Positions 45,545-57,341 of a stretch of 64,000 nucleotides of DNA are shown here, piece by piece. Below the pieces are notes generated by a model. It saw nothing but the letters and a program-made list of their open reading frames with translations, did not search any database and had not been told where the DNA came from. The position numbers and the translations under genes are program-made. Position 1 is the stretch's first letter. Each line of letters opens with the position of its first letter. The DNA comes from Arthrinium phaeospermum (taxonomy: Eukaryota > Ascomycota > Sordariomycetes > Amphisphaeriales > Apiosporaceae), in NCBI GenBank assembly GCA_006503535.1, contig QYRS01000008.1, forward strand, positions 558,001 through 622,000. Reading direction: 5' to 3'.

Positions 45545-48439
45545 ATGCCGGGAATTCTGCCTATGAAGGTGATCAAGGTGGGCACCAGCTCACAAAGCCG
45601 CATCGCTCAGGCCTGTGACCGGTGCCGGTCCAAGAAGATCCGGTGCGACGGCATCCGGCCGACGTGCTCGCAATGTGCCAACGTAGGGTTCGAGTGTCGC
45701 ACCAGCGACAAACTCAGTCGTCGTGCCTTTCCTCGCGGTTACACCGAGTCGCTTGAGGAGCGAGTCAGAGCGCTGGAGGCCGAGAACCGGGAGCTCAAGG
45801 ACCTGCTAGACGAGAAGGATGAGAAGATCGATATGCTGTCCAAAATGCACGGCCATCAGCATCGCCGGGTCTCGGAATCCCCTAATTCCCCATTATCGGC
45901 GGCCGGGTCCAGGAAGGACCAGGGGCCGCCCGCCAAAGAAGACACCTTCCGTGTGCAAGCATCACCGCTCTTGCTCGGTGTCGAGAACTCAGACTCCTAC
46001 TTTATGGGACCATCGAGTGGTCGTTCGTTCATCGGTAAGTGGCGAGGAGGCGACGTCTCAAAGTCCTATTTCTAACCTGGTTGCAGAAACATTCAAGCGC
46101 AGGCTTCAGGAGAATGGAAAGTCTTGCTCCGACTTTAACCCAGAGGCGTTCCTCCATATACAAGGATGCTCACCTTTGACCACGAAGGAGCCGGCAGCAG
46201 CATTGCGGATCCCGCCGAGGCTGTTCACTGATCGTTGTGTCAACGTGTACTTCCAGGAGTGGGCGCCGCTCTTCCCTGTATTACACAAGCCTACTTTCCT
46301 TCGGCTCTACGAGGATTTCTCGGCCGATACCGACAAAGTCAAGAGCAACTACAAGATGGCTCAGCTGTACCTTGTCTTCGGTATTGCTTCGTTGTCGAGC
46401 GAGTCGCCCGACTACGAACAGATCGCTGCGTGCGAGGACCAGTGGCAAAAGGCCCTCGATGCCATCCTCATGGAGAACACGATGAACACGCTGCAGTGCT
46501 TGGTGCTTGCGCTGATGTACTGCAGTATAAGGGCAGACTACAAGCGCTTGGTTCACTACAAGGGCGTGGCCGTGGCCCTATCACATCGATTGGGACTGCA
46601 TCAGAGCCAGAAGCGCTTCTCTTTCGGCGCTTTGACCATCGAAACCCGGAAGAAGGTCTTCTGGACTCTGTATGCGCTCGACTGGTAAGCTTCTACCCCT
46701 GTGTCCTTCTTGAAACCTGGTGACACCAATAACTGACCCATTTCCACAGTTTCTCTGCTGCCATGCTCGGATTGCCCAAGGTACTCCGAGAGGAAGATAT
46801 CCATACAGAACTCCCTTGCGATTGTGATGACGAGTATGTCACGGAAAAGGGGTTCCAGCCTACTCTGCCTGGAGAATACACCCGGATCTCAAGCGCCCTT
46901 GCGCTGTTCAGATTGTCACGCATCCTTGCAAAGGTCTTGGGCAAGAATTATCCTGCCTCGACTTCCTACGAGCTTTCTTTGCAACAGATCTCTGCTCTTG
47001 ATGCCGAGTTGTGCGAGTGGAGCGAGGATCTACCAGCTCACCTGAAGCTCACCTTCGCTCAGGACAAGCCGTCTACCGAGGTCACCGGAAGCCGCTCCCC
47101 AATTCTTGCACTCGCCTACTACCATACGCGCATCCTGATCCACCGGCCCGCTATCGGAACCAATCTGGGCTCCAAGGATGCCCCATCTCTCATGGCCGTA
47201 TCGGAGGCGAGCAAGCACACCATTCAGATCATTCAGTTGCTCGAAGAGCGTGGAATGTCGTTCTCATTCTGTCTCAACAAGACGGATATCCTCGTACTGT
47301 GTGGGATGACCCTTTTGTACCAGGCCATCGGTCTGAAGCAGGAAAGCAAGCTCATGAAAGATGGCACTCGACTCGTCAACGCTGTACTCAAGATTCTACA
47401 GAAGTCCAAAGCACTTGGAACCCTGAACCTGAAGAAGGTAGCCTCCATGGTCGTGCCCGTCGAGGACCAAACCTCCAAACCCAAGACGACGTCGCCGCCT
47501 CCAGTAGCTGCGACGCCGTTGTCCACACGGGCCAGCAAAAGCCCAGAAATGGCAGCACCGCCCCCGAGAGCCTCGCCCGGCGCCCCTGCTCCCCGGAAGA
47601 AGTCAAGCCACAACATTGGGCGTCATCTGAGCGCGAGTGTAAGCGAGACGGATCTGCTGGCGCAACAAGAAAAGCTTCGACGCATGACGACGCCGAGCGC
47701 ATCCGCCATCCGCCCCGACTTCTACCGCCCCCTCTCTCGCGCCTCATTCGACGGCACGAACCAGGAACATGTCATGCCTCCCCGACGAGACCACCGCTAC
47801 TCGATTTCGCATCTGCAACAATCGATGATGCGGTTGTCGCCGGCCCAGAAGACGAAGGCAAACCTCGACTACCTTTCGCTGCAGAACAACCACCCGGCTG
47901 CGCCTATGCACCACCCCCTTTCACCAGGCGAGCAAGCACACGCCTACCCCTCGCACCTTGCAAGCCGTCCTCACCAGACACCACCGCCCATCTACTCTGT
48001 CCCCAATACCTTCGCTGGGGAGAAGCGGGGTGCCGCCGGTGGCGTGTCGCCCACGGAATGGGAGGCGCTGCTCGGCGCCATGGACGGCGGACAGGCCAAC
48101 GTGTATGACGCCATCTATGGCGGCCCGGCCATTTCGTTACAGGAGGCCGAGTCTACACACTCGGGTGGTGAGACGGTCTACGGCGACTGGTCGCCAGACT
48201 CGTGGGACCTGAGCGGCCTCCAAGTGGGCCACCAGAGCCAAAGCGTGTTCAGCCTCAGCGACGAGAGCCTGTCGTCCGACGACGTGGGTACCGGCACCGA
48301 GGCGTTTGCCGGTATGGGCGGCAGCGACGATTTCCAACAACATCATCATAACAATAACAACCACAATAATCTGCACCACCACTCGCGGTTCGCGCATGAG
48401 ACCCTCATGCTAGACGGCTTGGATTTGTCGCTAGTCTAA
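45545..48439 (+). CDS. acu-15: Zn(II)2Cys6 transcriptional activator of acetate utilisation (acu-15/FacB/Cat8 type)
   Basis: The three exons are 45545-46034, 46087-46684 and 46750-48439, giving 925 residues. The introns are 52 and 65 bp (both with GTAAG donors). The binuclear zinc cluster uses Cys 24, 27, 34, 41, 44 and 51. The linker [21 protein letters not shown] and a coiled coil (residues about 65-100, with [13 protein letters not shown]) are signatures of FacB-type proteins. The fungal-specific middle homology region spans about 200-560, with [14 protein letters not shown] created by splicing. The C-terminal third is Ser/Pro/His/Asn-rich and probably carries activation functions. In Aspergillus and Neurospora this factor induces acetyl-CoA synthetase, glyoxylate-cycle and gluconeogenic genes on acetate. 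An 11-codon upstream ORF precedes it. Confidence 0.93.
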
Positions 48440-49166
48440 CAAATGAACGAGTGGTTGCCGATTTGCTTTTTCTTTTTTTTTTTCCGTTCGGGAAATGACG
48501 AGAGCATGACTTGATGTGTCTGCCCCCCTTCCCCATGACGAGTATAGGTGTTACGTGTGTCCGTGGATGACTTTTTGTTTTTCCCCTGGTCGGAGTTGGG
48601 TGATTGGACTTTGTGCAAGCGGTACACATTATATGGGATTGGGAATCAAAGGGGTATATACTACGGCTGGTGGCTCAGAGTGTCTTGTCCATAATTACCA
48701 GACTCGGGGCGTTGGCAGGTGCCTGTTGTGTGTGACTTTTGTTTTTTGTTTTTGGGATATCGTTTTTTATTAATTCTCCTCGTGGTTCTTGGAGTTATTT
48801 ATCGTTTCTGCTGGAAGAGAGAAAGAGAGAGAGAATAAATGTAGCGAGATTAAAAACAAAACATTTCGAAGCAGCTCGAATATGGGAAAGAATTTGGCTA
48901 TATAAAACAAAATATAGCTGGATCGTATCAAGCACAATTGCTCGAGCAGCCGTTTTGCCGTGAAGCCCCGTCCCTTTCTTTCCCTCTCTTGATCTTTTAT
49001 CTTCTTTGTCAACCAGTCTGTCTATGCTCCGCCAGGGGGTATGTATAACAATGTTCGACAAGTAGAAGATCAACGCAACACACGAGCGATCATGATATGC
49101 CCCAACTATAGAACAAGTCGTACAACCTCATTCCCCGTCCTCTCGCTCGCCTCCGAAGCCAGCAGC
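48440..49166. other. Convergent intergenic region
   Basis: The 3' flanks of the acu-15 gene and the 2EXR gene. T-rich stretches near 48465-48485 and 48740-48780 fit 3' UTR sequence. No gene is seen. Confidence 0.6.
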
Positions 49167-49983
49167 CTACCACGACTCGGCGCCCATCCTCCTCTCATCG
49201 TCGCCTTCCACCACCACAGTCCACCCAGCCTTCCGCATCCTATCCTCAATCGCTGGGAGGTAGCGAGGCGTGAACGAGTTGGGCGGCCACAAGTGCGCGA
49301 CGACCCTCTGCAGGCACGGAAACGCCATCCAGAGATGCGAGTTCAGTCGAGAAAAGGCCTCGAGTGCTTCTTCCGCCGACCCGGGCGGACTCAGCCAATT
49401 ATCGAGAATGGCACTTTCCGCGAATACAATTTCCGTCACGCCCGGGCAGTGCTCCGCGAGGCATGCGATGGCGTTAGATTTGTACTTGTGTTCGTCGTAC
49501 GCGGTTTCGAAGTAATGTTCTAGCAGTGGGGGGCGCGTAAAGGGATACTGGAACGCCGCACGCCGGATGCAGTTGGCGCGTTCGCGGCCGATGAGCCTGA
49601 GGGCCAGGCTTGTGACCACTGACGAGTTATCAACCTTCATGGTGTTCTCCCCATACAAGATGCCAATCGCCTCAGCATAAACGCGTTTGCTTGTGCGCAG
49701 GAATGCAACGGCAAGAGGGCGTGGTTGTTTTCCTTGTTGGCAAAGGCCCTCCTTTCTCTGGCCCCTTTTTATGTACATATCCACGTCGTGTAAGGGTGGT
49801 AATAAGGGAGGCAGCAAATCTTGCTCCGAATCCGGGGCGCTCAGTGCTTCTCGGTACTAAAAGCAAAAAAATTGTTAGTGCCAGATCTCTGATGGTGCAC
49901 CCGTGGGTTGCTGCACTTACTATCATGTTTCTAATCTCGGGAGGGAAGTCGAACCATCCGCATGATCTCTTGATTTCGGCCAT
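49167..49983 (-). CDS. 2EXR-domain protein of unknown function
   Basis: The two exons are 49983-49921 and 49856-49167, giving 250 residues. The 64-bp intron has donor GTAAGT, a CACTAAC branch point and acceptor TTTTAG; it joins WFDFPPEIRNMI to YREALSAPDS, the hallmark start of the 2EXR family. A second conserved stretch, LLRTSKR-like (AFLRTSKRVYAEAIGILYGEN), follows near residue 80. The rest is mixed helix and strand without catalytic motifs. 2EXR proteins are abundant in filamentous ascomycetes and resemble truncated F-box-like proteins; no function is established. Confidence 0.85.
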
Positions 49984-50419
49984 GGCGAATATAGGTGGAT
50001 TCTACCAGGAGTCGGAGTATATGTGCCTAATGACTCTGTGTACGTGTGATATCCAGGTTATTGGTGTTTGTAGTAATAGCTGGTATCGAGGTGCAACGCG
50101 ACGGAAGAGCTCAAGATGGTGGAAAACCGCACGTCCGTTGTAATATAAAGCCCAACAGTCGCGGCTGTCGGAGAAAGGGTCAGAGTGGTTTTCGCATACT
50201 CTCCATGACCTGTTCCTGATGATTTACATGTTGTGAACCAGTCGGATATACCCCCAGAAGTCCCAAAAAAATAATCTTTACTGGCCGAGTGGAACGACGG
50301 CATGTAAGGTTTTTGAAGTTATCGTATAGGGGGGCCATCTATCAGCCTCTTCTGTATTATATATACACAAAACGCCATTCTATACATGTGTATCTTACAC
50401 GAGCGAGCCTACCAATCTA
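49984..50419. other. Intergenic region upstream of the 2EXR gene
   Basis: The 2EXR promoter and the 3' flank of the glycerophosphodiesterase gene. Nothing else is recognised. Confidence 0.6.
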
Positions 50420-51963
50420 TTACCGACCCCGTAAGGCATTCTGCACACGCTGCCGCGGCGTGCCCGCCTTGACGAACGCCACCAAGGCCACCGACATGGC
50501 CAGCACGCGGAACAGCAAGAGGAAGACGAGCGGCTTTGGCCGCCGCAGGCTAAAGAAGTGCCGCATCTGCCGCCGCTCCGCCGCCTTCTTGTCCTCGTCG
50601 TCGGGCCACTCCTTGCAGATCTGGAGGAACCGCTCCGGGTTGTCCGTGATGACACCGTCGACGCCCTTGCGGATGCTCCACTTCATCCATTCGTCGTCGT
50701 TGACGGTCCAGACGAATACGGAGCGCCCCGCGTCCCGGGCGGCCCGAAGGAACTTGGTCCCGTGGGCGCCGACCAGGCTGTAGACAAACATGTTGAAGTT
50801 CATCTGGGGCACAGCCAGGAGCTCACGTGCGTAGCTCAGGGACCAGCCGATGTGAGCCAAGGGGAAATCGGGAAGGATCTCCTGACAAAGCTTTGCGTAT
50901 CTGGCCTGTTTAAAGCAACCAATAACCGAATGTTAGCTTAACCTGTGGGCTGTTTCTGTCACGTGAGGGGGCCAGCGAAGAAGAAGAGAGACAAAACTGA
51001 CATCCCAGCAGCCCATGATAACCCTGTCTTTCCATTCCCCTTTTGTCGGCACAGTTTCGAACGTGGCCGCCACCCGGCGGATGAGGTCGGTGGGTTCGTC
51101 ATCTTTCTAGAGAGCAGAGGGAAGCAAGGTGTTTCCGTTAGCAAACACTGCGGCGTCCGGTGTGCCGAATCAATGGCGGGAGGGGTAGATAGAGGTTGGA
51201 GCCGCATCTTACCTTGATATCAAGCAGAACCCAAACGTCTTCCTGCCCCGGTTGCGCCAGGTATTCCAGGAGGTCTACCAGGCGCGGCATCGGCTCATGC
51301 GGTTTTCTTGTAGTGCGCAACTTGCTCAAGTAGTCCCAGTCGCATTCGGCCACTCTGAGGTCCTCGCCGAAACAGCGCTTCAGGGTACCGTCCTGGTGTC
51401 AGGTCACACAGTCAGTCGCCAATGCCCTAAACCTGCCTGGTTGGTGGTTTCCTTTGCTCCCCGTTTACCCCAGAGCAGAAGCCAAGACCTGCTCTGGTTC
51501 GCCGCAGGAGAGAGCAGGGGTGAAAAACAACAGAAAGGAATGAGCACGAACATGTGATAAAACCACGACACCGTCTCTTGATAGGTGCAGATCTGTCTCA
51601 ATGGCATGAGCGCCAATCTCGACGGCACTGCGGAACGCGGCCATGCTGTTCTCCGGGTAGGCCATCTTGTAGCCGCGGTGGGCGATGGCTTGCGGGAGCT
51701 GGCGACGGCTAACTGCACCGGCTCCGTCTTGGCTGCTGCCGCGACCGGGTCTCTGCAGGGCTGCCGAGAACGGGGCAACTGGGGAAGGGGGGCTATAATT
51801 AGCCACACTGATCTCCAGGGTTTTGGTTCGGCAATGACAACGCAAGATATCCATCCTAGGAGTGGGATTGGGATTGAGATCAGAAGACCCAACCGAGCTT
51901 ACCGGACGACATCTCGGGCTTGTCCCGGGGCGCCAACAGTGGTGCCGACTCTTTGGAAACCAT
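50420..51963 (-). CDS. PGC1: Glycerophosphodiester phosphodiesterase-domain protein, Pgc1-like
   Basis: The five exons are 51963-51903, 51778-51552, 51392-51213, 51106-51002 and 50905-50420, giving 352 residues. The introns are 124, 159, 106 and 96 bp; intron 2 uses the weak donor GTTCGT but its phase and product (LSHDGTLKRCFG) are right. Catalytic motifs are IAHRGYK, PENS, IETDLHLS and SHDGTL. The TIM-barrel end has FVWTVNDDEWMKW and GVDGVITDNPE. A C-terminal hydrophobic tail (FLLLFRVLAMSVALVAFV) could anchor the protein. Yeast Pgc1 is a phosphatidylglycerol phospholipase C that keeps PG low at lipid droplets and mitochondria. The family is certain; Pgc1 is inferred from length and tail anchor. 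Confidence 0.9.
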
Positions 51964-53658
51964 GTTAGTGGGCGATGAATGAGGGTCGATTTTGGCGGGT
52001 TAATAAAGCCGGTGACAAGTGATGATGGCCTCCTCCGGCACCTTGGCTGGCGCAAGGCAATGAATGCTTCTTTATGATAAGACAGCAGCTCGCGGAGCAA
52101 ATTACGACGAGCAAGCCAACAAGATGACAAATGGGCCGTCAGAAAGGAAGTGGTAAGGTAGAACCGTGGACCGGGAGGATTCCAAGCGAATGACTGGCTA
52201 CCTCGCAGCTGCTACCGAAAAGAAGGGTCGTATGGATGTGTTATCAGGCAGGAATGATGGAAGATTCGGGGTTTGGGTAGCCTGCCTTCTCCCACCTTCA
52301 TTTGAGCGACTGGCCAAGGGGGATTCCGCGAATGCCGTCTTATGGTGGTTGTTGGTTCAGCAGGGCCTCTTTTCGGAAATAAGCGAAGATAGCCAGAGCT
52401 AAAGTCCACCGGTTGACGTGCTTGGCTTTGGGGGGAAGGTGGGTGGGTGTGCGTGAGTTGATGCAATGCAAGGCAAGGGGAAGGAGAAGGAGAGGAATGA
52501 TGGAGTGCAGCTGCCACCTCGGTGTGTAGTGGTTGGTTGTTGTGGTGGTAGGTAGTAGGTAGTAGGTAGGTATATTCGCGTATGCGCTTGCGCCTACTAG
52601 TCGAGGAGTAGTCGGAGTAGTCTGAAAGACGCGAATGCGCCGCCGAAGGGCTTACAAGTTGCCACAAGCCTCCCCGTGAGCGAGAGAAGTCCGAGGAAGC
52701 CACACAGCACGACCTGTGGTCAGATATTGATAATGCAGATCTTTTGTTTCTGGTTTGGGTGAGGGTGGAGGAGAAGGGGGTGAAGAAGGTGGGCTGCTCT
52801 GTCTGTAGTTGTCTCGCCGGATCGGTTGGTGGTAGTGAGTGGGTGGGGAGCTTGCCGGACGTGAGGTCTGGTCCGAACCTGGTGTTCCTCTGCCAAAGAC
52901 TCTCTGGTTTGGACGGCAATGAGTAAGTCACCACGCAGCAGTGCGTCACGCCACATACAATAGAGCAGATTCCAGCAGTTCGTCGGTGTGGTAGAAGCTA
53001 CGCAGTCGGGATCATTTCACAAGAAAACTGTAGTGTAGATCAATTGATCACGCCGATTATCGCGAACAGAAGCTGAAGCATGCCAAGTCTCAGATCTCAT
53101 CCGTACCACCCTCCCCACACATGGTTGATCCATGATGTTTTCAAATGTTTCCCACGTGTAGCGGCCTTTGATATTGCTGCTGTCACAGCTAGACTATATA
53201 GGTGCTGTACATTGAATATACGCCACTGGGCTATTTCATGAAGCCAACCGTCGCCACATTATCGTGGCCAAGTCGCCTTTCGTAGCCTCCATCTTAGCTC
53301 AGGGAAACCGAAAGTTGCGCGGCTTTCAGTCCCGGCATGCTCTTCTGATAGTCACAGTCGCATGTTACTCCAAAGCTGATGCGTTCTGCGCAACCGCCTG
53401 CAGACCGCACGTCGATCAGACGGGAAAGAATGGGATCATTTCAGATTCATCGCCCTCCGCTGACACTCAATCGTGGCCTGAAGTTCATCTCTTCTTACGC
53501 CTGATTTGCAGGAATAGGCGAGTGACCGCGGGTCACTCGCCGTGGTCCGCAGCCGCTTGGTCTTGGAATTTCGCAAAGTATTTGCATGCTGCGTCGGGTG
53601 ATGTTATTCCTCCCGTCTTCAGAATAGTAATAGATAACCACTATAGTAGAATCGCTCT
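51964..53658. other. Intergenic region between the Pgc1-like gene and GPI11
   Basis: 1.7 kb holding the Pgc1-like promoter/leader and the GPI11 3' flank. The minus strand at 52430-52900 is strongly CT/CA-rich. A GTAGGTA-type repeat lies at 52547-52572. The open frame at 52212-52949 (minus) has Pro/Ser/Thr composition of a leader and no family features. Confidence 0.6.
52547..52572. repeat. GTAGGTA/TAGG microsatellite
   Basis: Alternating GTAGGTA and GTAG words without interruption. It is the densest instance of a word that recurs in many gene-free stretches of the window. Confidence 0.8.
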
Positions 53659-54515
53659 TCAAGCACCAAACTTCTTGCCATAAGCGAGGGTGCCCCCAAT
53701 GAACTTGCCCACAACGTAGCCCCCGTACACACCGCACAGGATGGTGATGGGCCACTTCTGCCACTCGCGATCCCAGTCCAGAGGAATGGGTACAGCGCCC
53801 GCCCACGCGCCCACACAGCCTCCAACCAATCCTCCAAAGGCCTCGTCGAACGGCGCCCGCGCGCCGAGGATCTCGAGCCAGTCGCTCGTCGAAATGCCGT
53901 GCGTGTAGAACAGCGGGAACAGGCCCAGAAGCGACAGGTGCAGCGAGCAGAGTGTCGTTTGCGGGATGTGGGTGAGGAGGGGTGCGCCGAAGAGGACAAA
54001 GAAGATCTGGAGGCCGAAGGTCGCGAATATGGACAGCCCGAGGGCCACAACGACGGTCTGTAAACGGGGTTGGTTAGTTACTAGCCATATGTGTGAAGGA
54101 GATTGGTGCTTGCAAACGACTGGGAACGTACACTCGTGATATTGGGGGCGTGGGCGTCAGCGACAGGCCTCCGCTTCTCGCCCGGCCGAAGCTTCTTGGT
54201 CGGCTGGACGGCGGCCGAGGAGCCCGCCGCTGGGAGACAGATGACGGCGTAGGCTACCTGGAGAGCCGCGACCGCGGGAAGAGAGTGAAGCAGAGTCGGT
54301 ACGGGGTCTCGCACCAGAGCCCCAAAGCGCAGGTAGAACAGCGACAGTAGGAGGACCGGGTGGACGTGTCGTATGGCCTGGGCTAGGGGCGACGGCAAGG
54401 TCGGCATGGCACGACACAGGGTTCCGTCGTCGGGGGAAGCAGTCTTCTGCCCCGAACCAGCGGTGGCAGTCTTTCCGGATGGCGCAGACATGGTGACAGG
54501 GTCTATGAGAGGCAT
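53659..54515 (-). CDS. GPI11: GPI ethanolamine-phosphate transferase cofactor (Gpi11/PIG-F)
   Basis: The two exons are 54515-54132 and 54057-53659, giving 260 residues. The 74-bp intron (GTACGT, TTTACAG) joins in phase 0. The start MPLIDPVT is favoured over the second ATG eight codons later. About five to six hydrophobic segments are present, including ALGLSIFATFGLQIFFVLFG, and the family block TLCSLHLSLLGLFPLFYTHG with GGCVGAWAGAVPIPLDWDREWQKWP split across residues 190-235. The protein sits in the ER membrane and is needed by the Gpi7 and Gpi13 ethanolamine-phosphate transferases for GPI-anchor completion. Confidence 0.92.
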
Positions 54516-55060
54516 TGGGGCGAAAGGAGTGACACGGCGATGCGTGGGATGGCTCGTGGTTATGGCTCTGAGGATCGTGACGGAGCTACACGTATTATCC
54601 AATTCAATCAATGGCAATTCGCGGGAAATGATGGAGCTCATCCCGCTAAGCACCAATGGTGTCACATGGCGATAGCGATAGCGTACCTGGACCTCTACAG
54701 CTAAGAAAAATTTGGGTGGGGTTCCTGCATTTGTTAGTAGGGGTCCAATACAGAGACAGACGATGCAGTCAACAGATCTACAGGTCGAGCATTTGCTTCC
54801 TAGATAATTCGTTGATTGATGAGTTGCCATGCAGATAACTCCAGATGCTAGCAGGACTGGTCTACCCGTCCATACTGGCTCTGGTTCCGCTAAATATGTA
54901 AATAATCGTGGGAGCCAGGAGGTGGGGTGGGATATGCCCGATTCTGCTGGGGTTCATATCTTGTGACGATGATGGGCGTTAAGTGTAAGCCTCGTATCAT
55001 CTTTCATATTCAGCAAGATGCCATTGGTGCGTAGATTCTAGAACGGCGTGGATTCTATTC
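54516..55060. other. Intergenic region upstream of GPI11
   Basis: The GPI11 promoter and the translin 3' flank. No gene is recognised. Confidence 0.6.
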
Positions 55061-55990
55061 TCAAGAGGTCTCCTCCTTGGCTTCGGGGATGAGGTTACGC
55101 AGCGACAGGTCGTAGATGACGTCCTCCACCTTCTTGACGTGGTACTTGACGGCATCGACTCGGCGGCGCAAGATGTCGTTCTTCAAGTTCAGCAGCTGGA
55201 AGCCGGCAAACAGATCCTTGATGAAGGAGCTGATGCGGACGGTGAGGTTGATGTCGCCCATGGTCACCGAGTTCATAGCAAGGCGACTGAGCTCCTCGGT
55301 CAGGTCCGTCATGGCCAGGATGTACTCCTCGATGGTGACATGGAACTCATCACGGTCGGTCAGGTTGATGGGGACTGTGCGAAATATTTAGCATGTGTAC
55401 AGAACCTTGTAAAGACGATGTGAGAAGAGGCATACCTTCAAGAATCTGGCCAATCTCCTCGATCCGTAGAAGGCGGCCCTGCTCGCCAGGCCGGGACTCG
55501 CTGCCCATGCCGCCGAGCCAAGCCGTAATGAGCATGACGGCGACGAGGTTCTGAACGCTACGGCTCCATCTCTGGTTGTACCTACCGTCTGTCAGCTGGC
55601 TTGAATACATGAATAACAGTTGGGCGAGGACCTACTTGTAGTACGGGTAGTTGGAGGCAAATTTGCCAAGTTCCTGGATGCTGGAAATGGCGGGCTGGAT
55701 GCCTTCCTTCTCAATCTGGCTCAGAAGAGGCTGGACTGCAAACGGAGTCAGTCATACAAGCGTAGCACCATGGCAATCCTGACATGGGAAAATAAAATAA
55801 TCAACGCACTCTTGGAGGTCGGGGTTGAGTGAATACGGCTGAGGTAGCCCTGAGCAGTCGAGATCTGACGGTTGAGAACGGCCGAGTACTGGCTGAGCTT
55901 CTCGTTGACGTCGATATCTTGCTCTGCATGGGACTGCAGGAACTGGAAGATGGCGGGATCGATCATGGCGGGGGCGCTGTTGCTAGCCAT
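55061..55990 (-). CDS. Translin
   Basis: The four exons are 55990-55810, 55735-55636, 55581-55436 and 55374-55061, giving 246 residues. The introns are 74, 54 and 61 bp, with donors GTGCGT, GTAGGT and GTATGC. Splicing rebuilds NYPYYKYNQRWSRSVQNLVA and EEIGQILEVPINLTDRDEFHVT, both diagnostic. The body is all-helical, with FIKDLFAGFQLLNLKNDILRRR near the C-terminus. Translin binds RNA and single-stranded DNA and with TRAX forms the C3PO ribonuclease, which in Neurospora acts on tRNA-derived fragments. No TRAX gene is in the window. The ATG at 55990 is the first in frame. Confidence 0.94.
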
Positions 55991-56472
55991 GGTGACTGTC
56001 TTGATCTTGGTGGTTTGATGTGTTTCTGATGGATCGAGAAGTGCCAGAGTCTCCAAGGTAGTTGATGATTTAAGGTTGGGAAAGTGTTTTCACAAATGGG
56101 CAGGTTACTGGACGTCACCACGAGTTCACGAGACGGCAGTATGGCATGGAAACACGCAGGCAGCAGGTCATGAAAAGACAATTTCTGCGTAGGATTGAGG
56201 ATGAGGCACTGTCAAAAGTGGTGATCAATTAATTCTACAGATATCTTGAGGTCCAATGCCTGGTAGGAACCTTCCAAGCCATCAATGTGCCATGCAATCC
56301 AGTCCATCAACAGCAAGGAAATCCATCACCACCACCTTGGCGAAGCAATGATGCAAACAAGCGCTTCTACGTATGGAACCAGAACGGCGGCAAGGCCCCC
56401 AACAGGGCAAACACCGTCAAAAGAAGCACTCTTCTTCACATCACCAGGCGAACTGGTGACTGCAATGAAAAG
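55991..56472. other. Intergenic region between translin and U2
   Basis: The translin promoter and the U2 3' flank, both read on the minus strand. No gene is recognised. Confidence 0.6.
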
Positions 56473-56662
56473 ATGTTGCGTCGCTTGGAGGCAGTGTAAT
56501 ACCAAGGACACGATGGGCAGGCGACATGTGCAAGCACAGAGGCCACCACCCTGGGTACAAAAATAAGAATAATCACGATTGAGATCCTTAGATCTCTTTC
56601 AGAGATTAAACTGAAAAGAACAGATACTACACTTGATCTAAGCCAAAAGGCAAAGAAGAGCT
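56473..56662 (-). ncRNA. U2 spliceosomal snRNA
   Basis: On the minus strand the 5' part reads TTGCCTTTTGGCTTAGATC and then AAGTGTAGTATCTGTTC, almost identical to U2 of all eukaryotes. The branch-point recognition sequence GTAGTA falls at nt 33-38 if the RNA starts at 56662, as in human U2. Next come the TTTTCAGTTTAAT segment and stem-loop IIa. The Sm site ATTTTTG lies at 56564-56558 (nt 99-105). The 3' domain ends with the loop-IV hairpin CTTGGTATTACACTGCCTCC with AAG closing it. The length of about 190 nt agrees with the 188 nt of human U2; the exact 3' end is uncertain by several bases. U2 pairs with intron branch points and several introns here have TACTAAC-like sites. Confidence 0.96.
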
Positions 56663-57341
56663 AAGGAAAGAAAGGAAAGAGAAATTCCAAGAGGAGGAGA
56701 GGGAAGAGGTCCCTTTATAGGTAGGAATCTGGCCAGCTGGGTGGGGTCCCACATTTACTGATTGCGCAGCGGTGTGCCTGGGCCCAAAATTCAATAGGCA
56801 GCTGCTCTGATCCTGATTTTTTTATTGGTCGGAAATAGCTGGGCCAATGACACATCTAATTTTGGACCAATCAGACCGCTTGATTACCAAGGTTCTCAGG
56901 CAGCAACTGGGTGCCTACTGCAACTGCCTTGATTTGATTGGCTGCTTTCCAACATTCAACTCAGAATGCCTCAATCCAGCAGTGGTGACTCACGCTGGTT
57001 AAGGAGATAGATACCTAGGATGCGAAGGCAACACCGATTAATGACAGTTACTTCACAATGTGTGTGCCTAATGTTGGAGTCTAGCGGTTTCCAACTCACA
57101 TGTCAGTCACAAACACTGAGGTAGAAGCCGATGTCGTACTGGATATTCCCACCATCGTCATTGCATACAGTAACAATTCATAAAAAAACAGTCAATACAA
57201 CAATTATTTCGGTACTACAAATAATTACTTGATCATGTACTACCTATTGATACTAATGAATTCATTTGACTGTTGCTTCAGGTGCTGGCCTGCTGGCCTG
57301 GCTAATCCTTCTTACAGTTGCCTGCTCCCTTGACTGACTGC
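56663..57341. other. U2 upstream region
   Basis: 679 bases with the U2 promoter and the 3' flank of the quinone reductase gene. It is AT-rich around 57170-57260. No gene is seen. Confidence 0.6.
56713..56719 (-). promoter_or_regulatory. TATA-like element upstream of U2
   Basis: TATAAAG on the minus strand, about 51-57 bases before the inferred U2 start. Position and sequence fit a Pol II snRNA promoter, but function is inferred. Confidence 0.4.

Noticed and set aside
52212..52949. 245-codon minus-strand frame upstream of the Pgc1-like gene
   Set aside because: Pro/Ser/Thr/His composition of a CT/CA-rich leader, no domain, no conserved-looking segment.
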